The notes beneath the pieces were generated by a model. The model searched no databases. It was not told where the DNA came from and saw nothing but the letters and a program-made list of their open reading frames with translations. Positions 4,787-5,112 of a stretch of DNA of 5,112 nucleotides are shown here, piece by piece; positions within the stretch are counted from its first letter, which is position 1, and each line of letters starts with the position of its first letter. The DNA comes from Oscillospiraceae bacterium (GTDB lineage: Bacteria; Bacillota; Clostridia; Oscillospirales; Oscillospiraceae): positions 1 to 5,112 of the forward strand of contig JAISTA010000018.1 of assembly GCA_031272845.1 (NCBI GenBank). Reading direction: 5' to 3'. Position numbers and translations under genes: made by a program.

Positions 4787-5112
4787 TTAGCCTGCGTAGT
4801 AAAAGTCGGTTACGCCGGAATCAACACGATGGTTGTTCGCAATAATGTACATTCTGATGCTGGTGGGACCGGACAGCGCAAGCGTTGTGGTCGCTCCGCC
4901 GGTAACATTCAGCGCCGTAGCGCTTGTTTTCGGGTTCGAACCGTCCGTCGTGTAGCGGTTGATCGAGTCGATTGTGCCTCCGATGGAAATACCGCTCGAC
5001 GTCGCCGTAATAGCCGGCATTGCGCAAACGTCCCCTGTGTTGCCGCAGATGCCGATTCCGGCAATCTTGGAGTCAAGCACAAAAGAATCGAAATAAAAGC
5101 GGCATTCGCCGA
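4787..5112 (-). CDS. Phage structural protein (possibly major capsid), C-terminal part with Ig/Fn3-like domain; start outside window
   Basis: The frame is open from the window end to a TAA at 4787-4789, giving 107 full codons, so the gene is cut at its 5' side. The first visible residues, GECRFYFDSFVLDSKIAG, read like the last strands of a phage capsid-type protein. Residues from about 30 to 102 form a separate beta-rich unit, AMPAITATSSGISIGG, then RYTTDGSNPKTSATAL and IRMYIIANNHRVDSGVTDFYYAG. The Y-T-T-D-G-S-x-P core is the signature of chitobiase/Fn3-associated beta-sandwich domains, which are often added to phage surface proteins as glycan-binding or decorating units. The GTG at 5078-5080 has no ribosome site and lies inside the protein. 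The place just before the connector-like gene fits a major capsid protein, but a decoration or tail protein cannot be excluded without the missing part. Confidence 0.8.
   Translation of the reverse strand, partial: GECRFYFDSFVLDSKIAGIGICGNTGDVCAMPAITATSSGISIGGTIDSINRYTTDGSNPKTSATALNVTGGATTTLALSGPTSIRMYIIANNHRVDSGVTDFYYAG

Noticed and set aside
5078..5080. GTG as the start of a 97-aa gene at the right edge
   Set aside because: No ribosome site precedes it and the frame continues open to the window end with structural-protein-like residues, so this is the interior of a longer gene.

Overview
The window looks like the edge of a prophage in a moderately GC-rich Gram-positive bacterium, most likely a Clostridia-type Firmicute. 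This taxonomic guess is inference. It rests on strong AGGAG-type ribosome binding sites, an endolysin with a CHAP-like catalytic half and an S-layer-homology-like tail, and phage proteins with the sequence style of gut Firmicute phages.

Layout: bases 1-186 (+ strand) are the last 61 codons of a sensor histidine kinase, presumably a chromosomal gene. Bases 187-309 are intergenic and hold an imperfect inverted repeat just after the kinase stop and a strong hairpin terminator at 282-306. Everything from 310 to 5112 is on the - strand and reads as one late phage operon ending at that terminator. In transcription order it holds: the C-terminal part of a structural protein ending in an Ig/Fn3-like domain (possibly the major capsid protein, cut by the window end); a 128-aa protein resembling small head-tail connector proteins; a 185-base gap full of inverted repeats; a 631-aa tail nozzle/beta-propeller-like protein; a 123-aa virion-associated helical protein; a 95-aa holin-like membrane protein; a 245-aa endolysin; and a 158-aa alanine-rich helical protein.

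The genes are tightly packed. Gaps are 11-12 bases where translation is probably coupled, 34 bases before the last gene, and 66 bases between holin and endolysin. The 185-base gap is the exception. No tape-measure, sheath, tail-tube or fibre gene lies between the capsid-like gene and the lysis genes. This suggests a short-tailed (podovirus-like) virion with a very compact tail module. Together the genes would finish the head, close it with a connector, build a short tail, then lyse the host with holin plus endolysin.

The points most worth a second look are the 22-bp perfect hairpin and its palindromic surroundings at 4214-4341, the Ig/Fn3-like tail on the capsid-like protein, the conserved but unassigned 158-aa and 123-aa proteins, and the possible attachment region between 187 and 270. 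I see no CRISPR array, tRNA, rRNA, transposase or integrase in the window.
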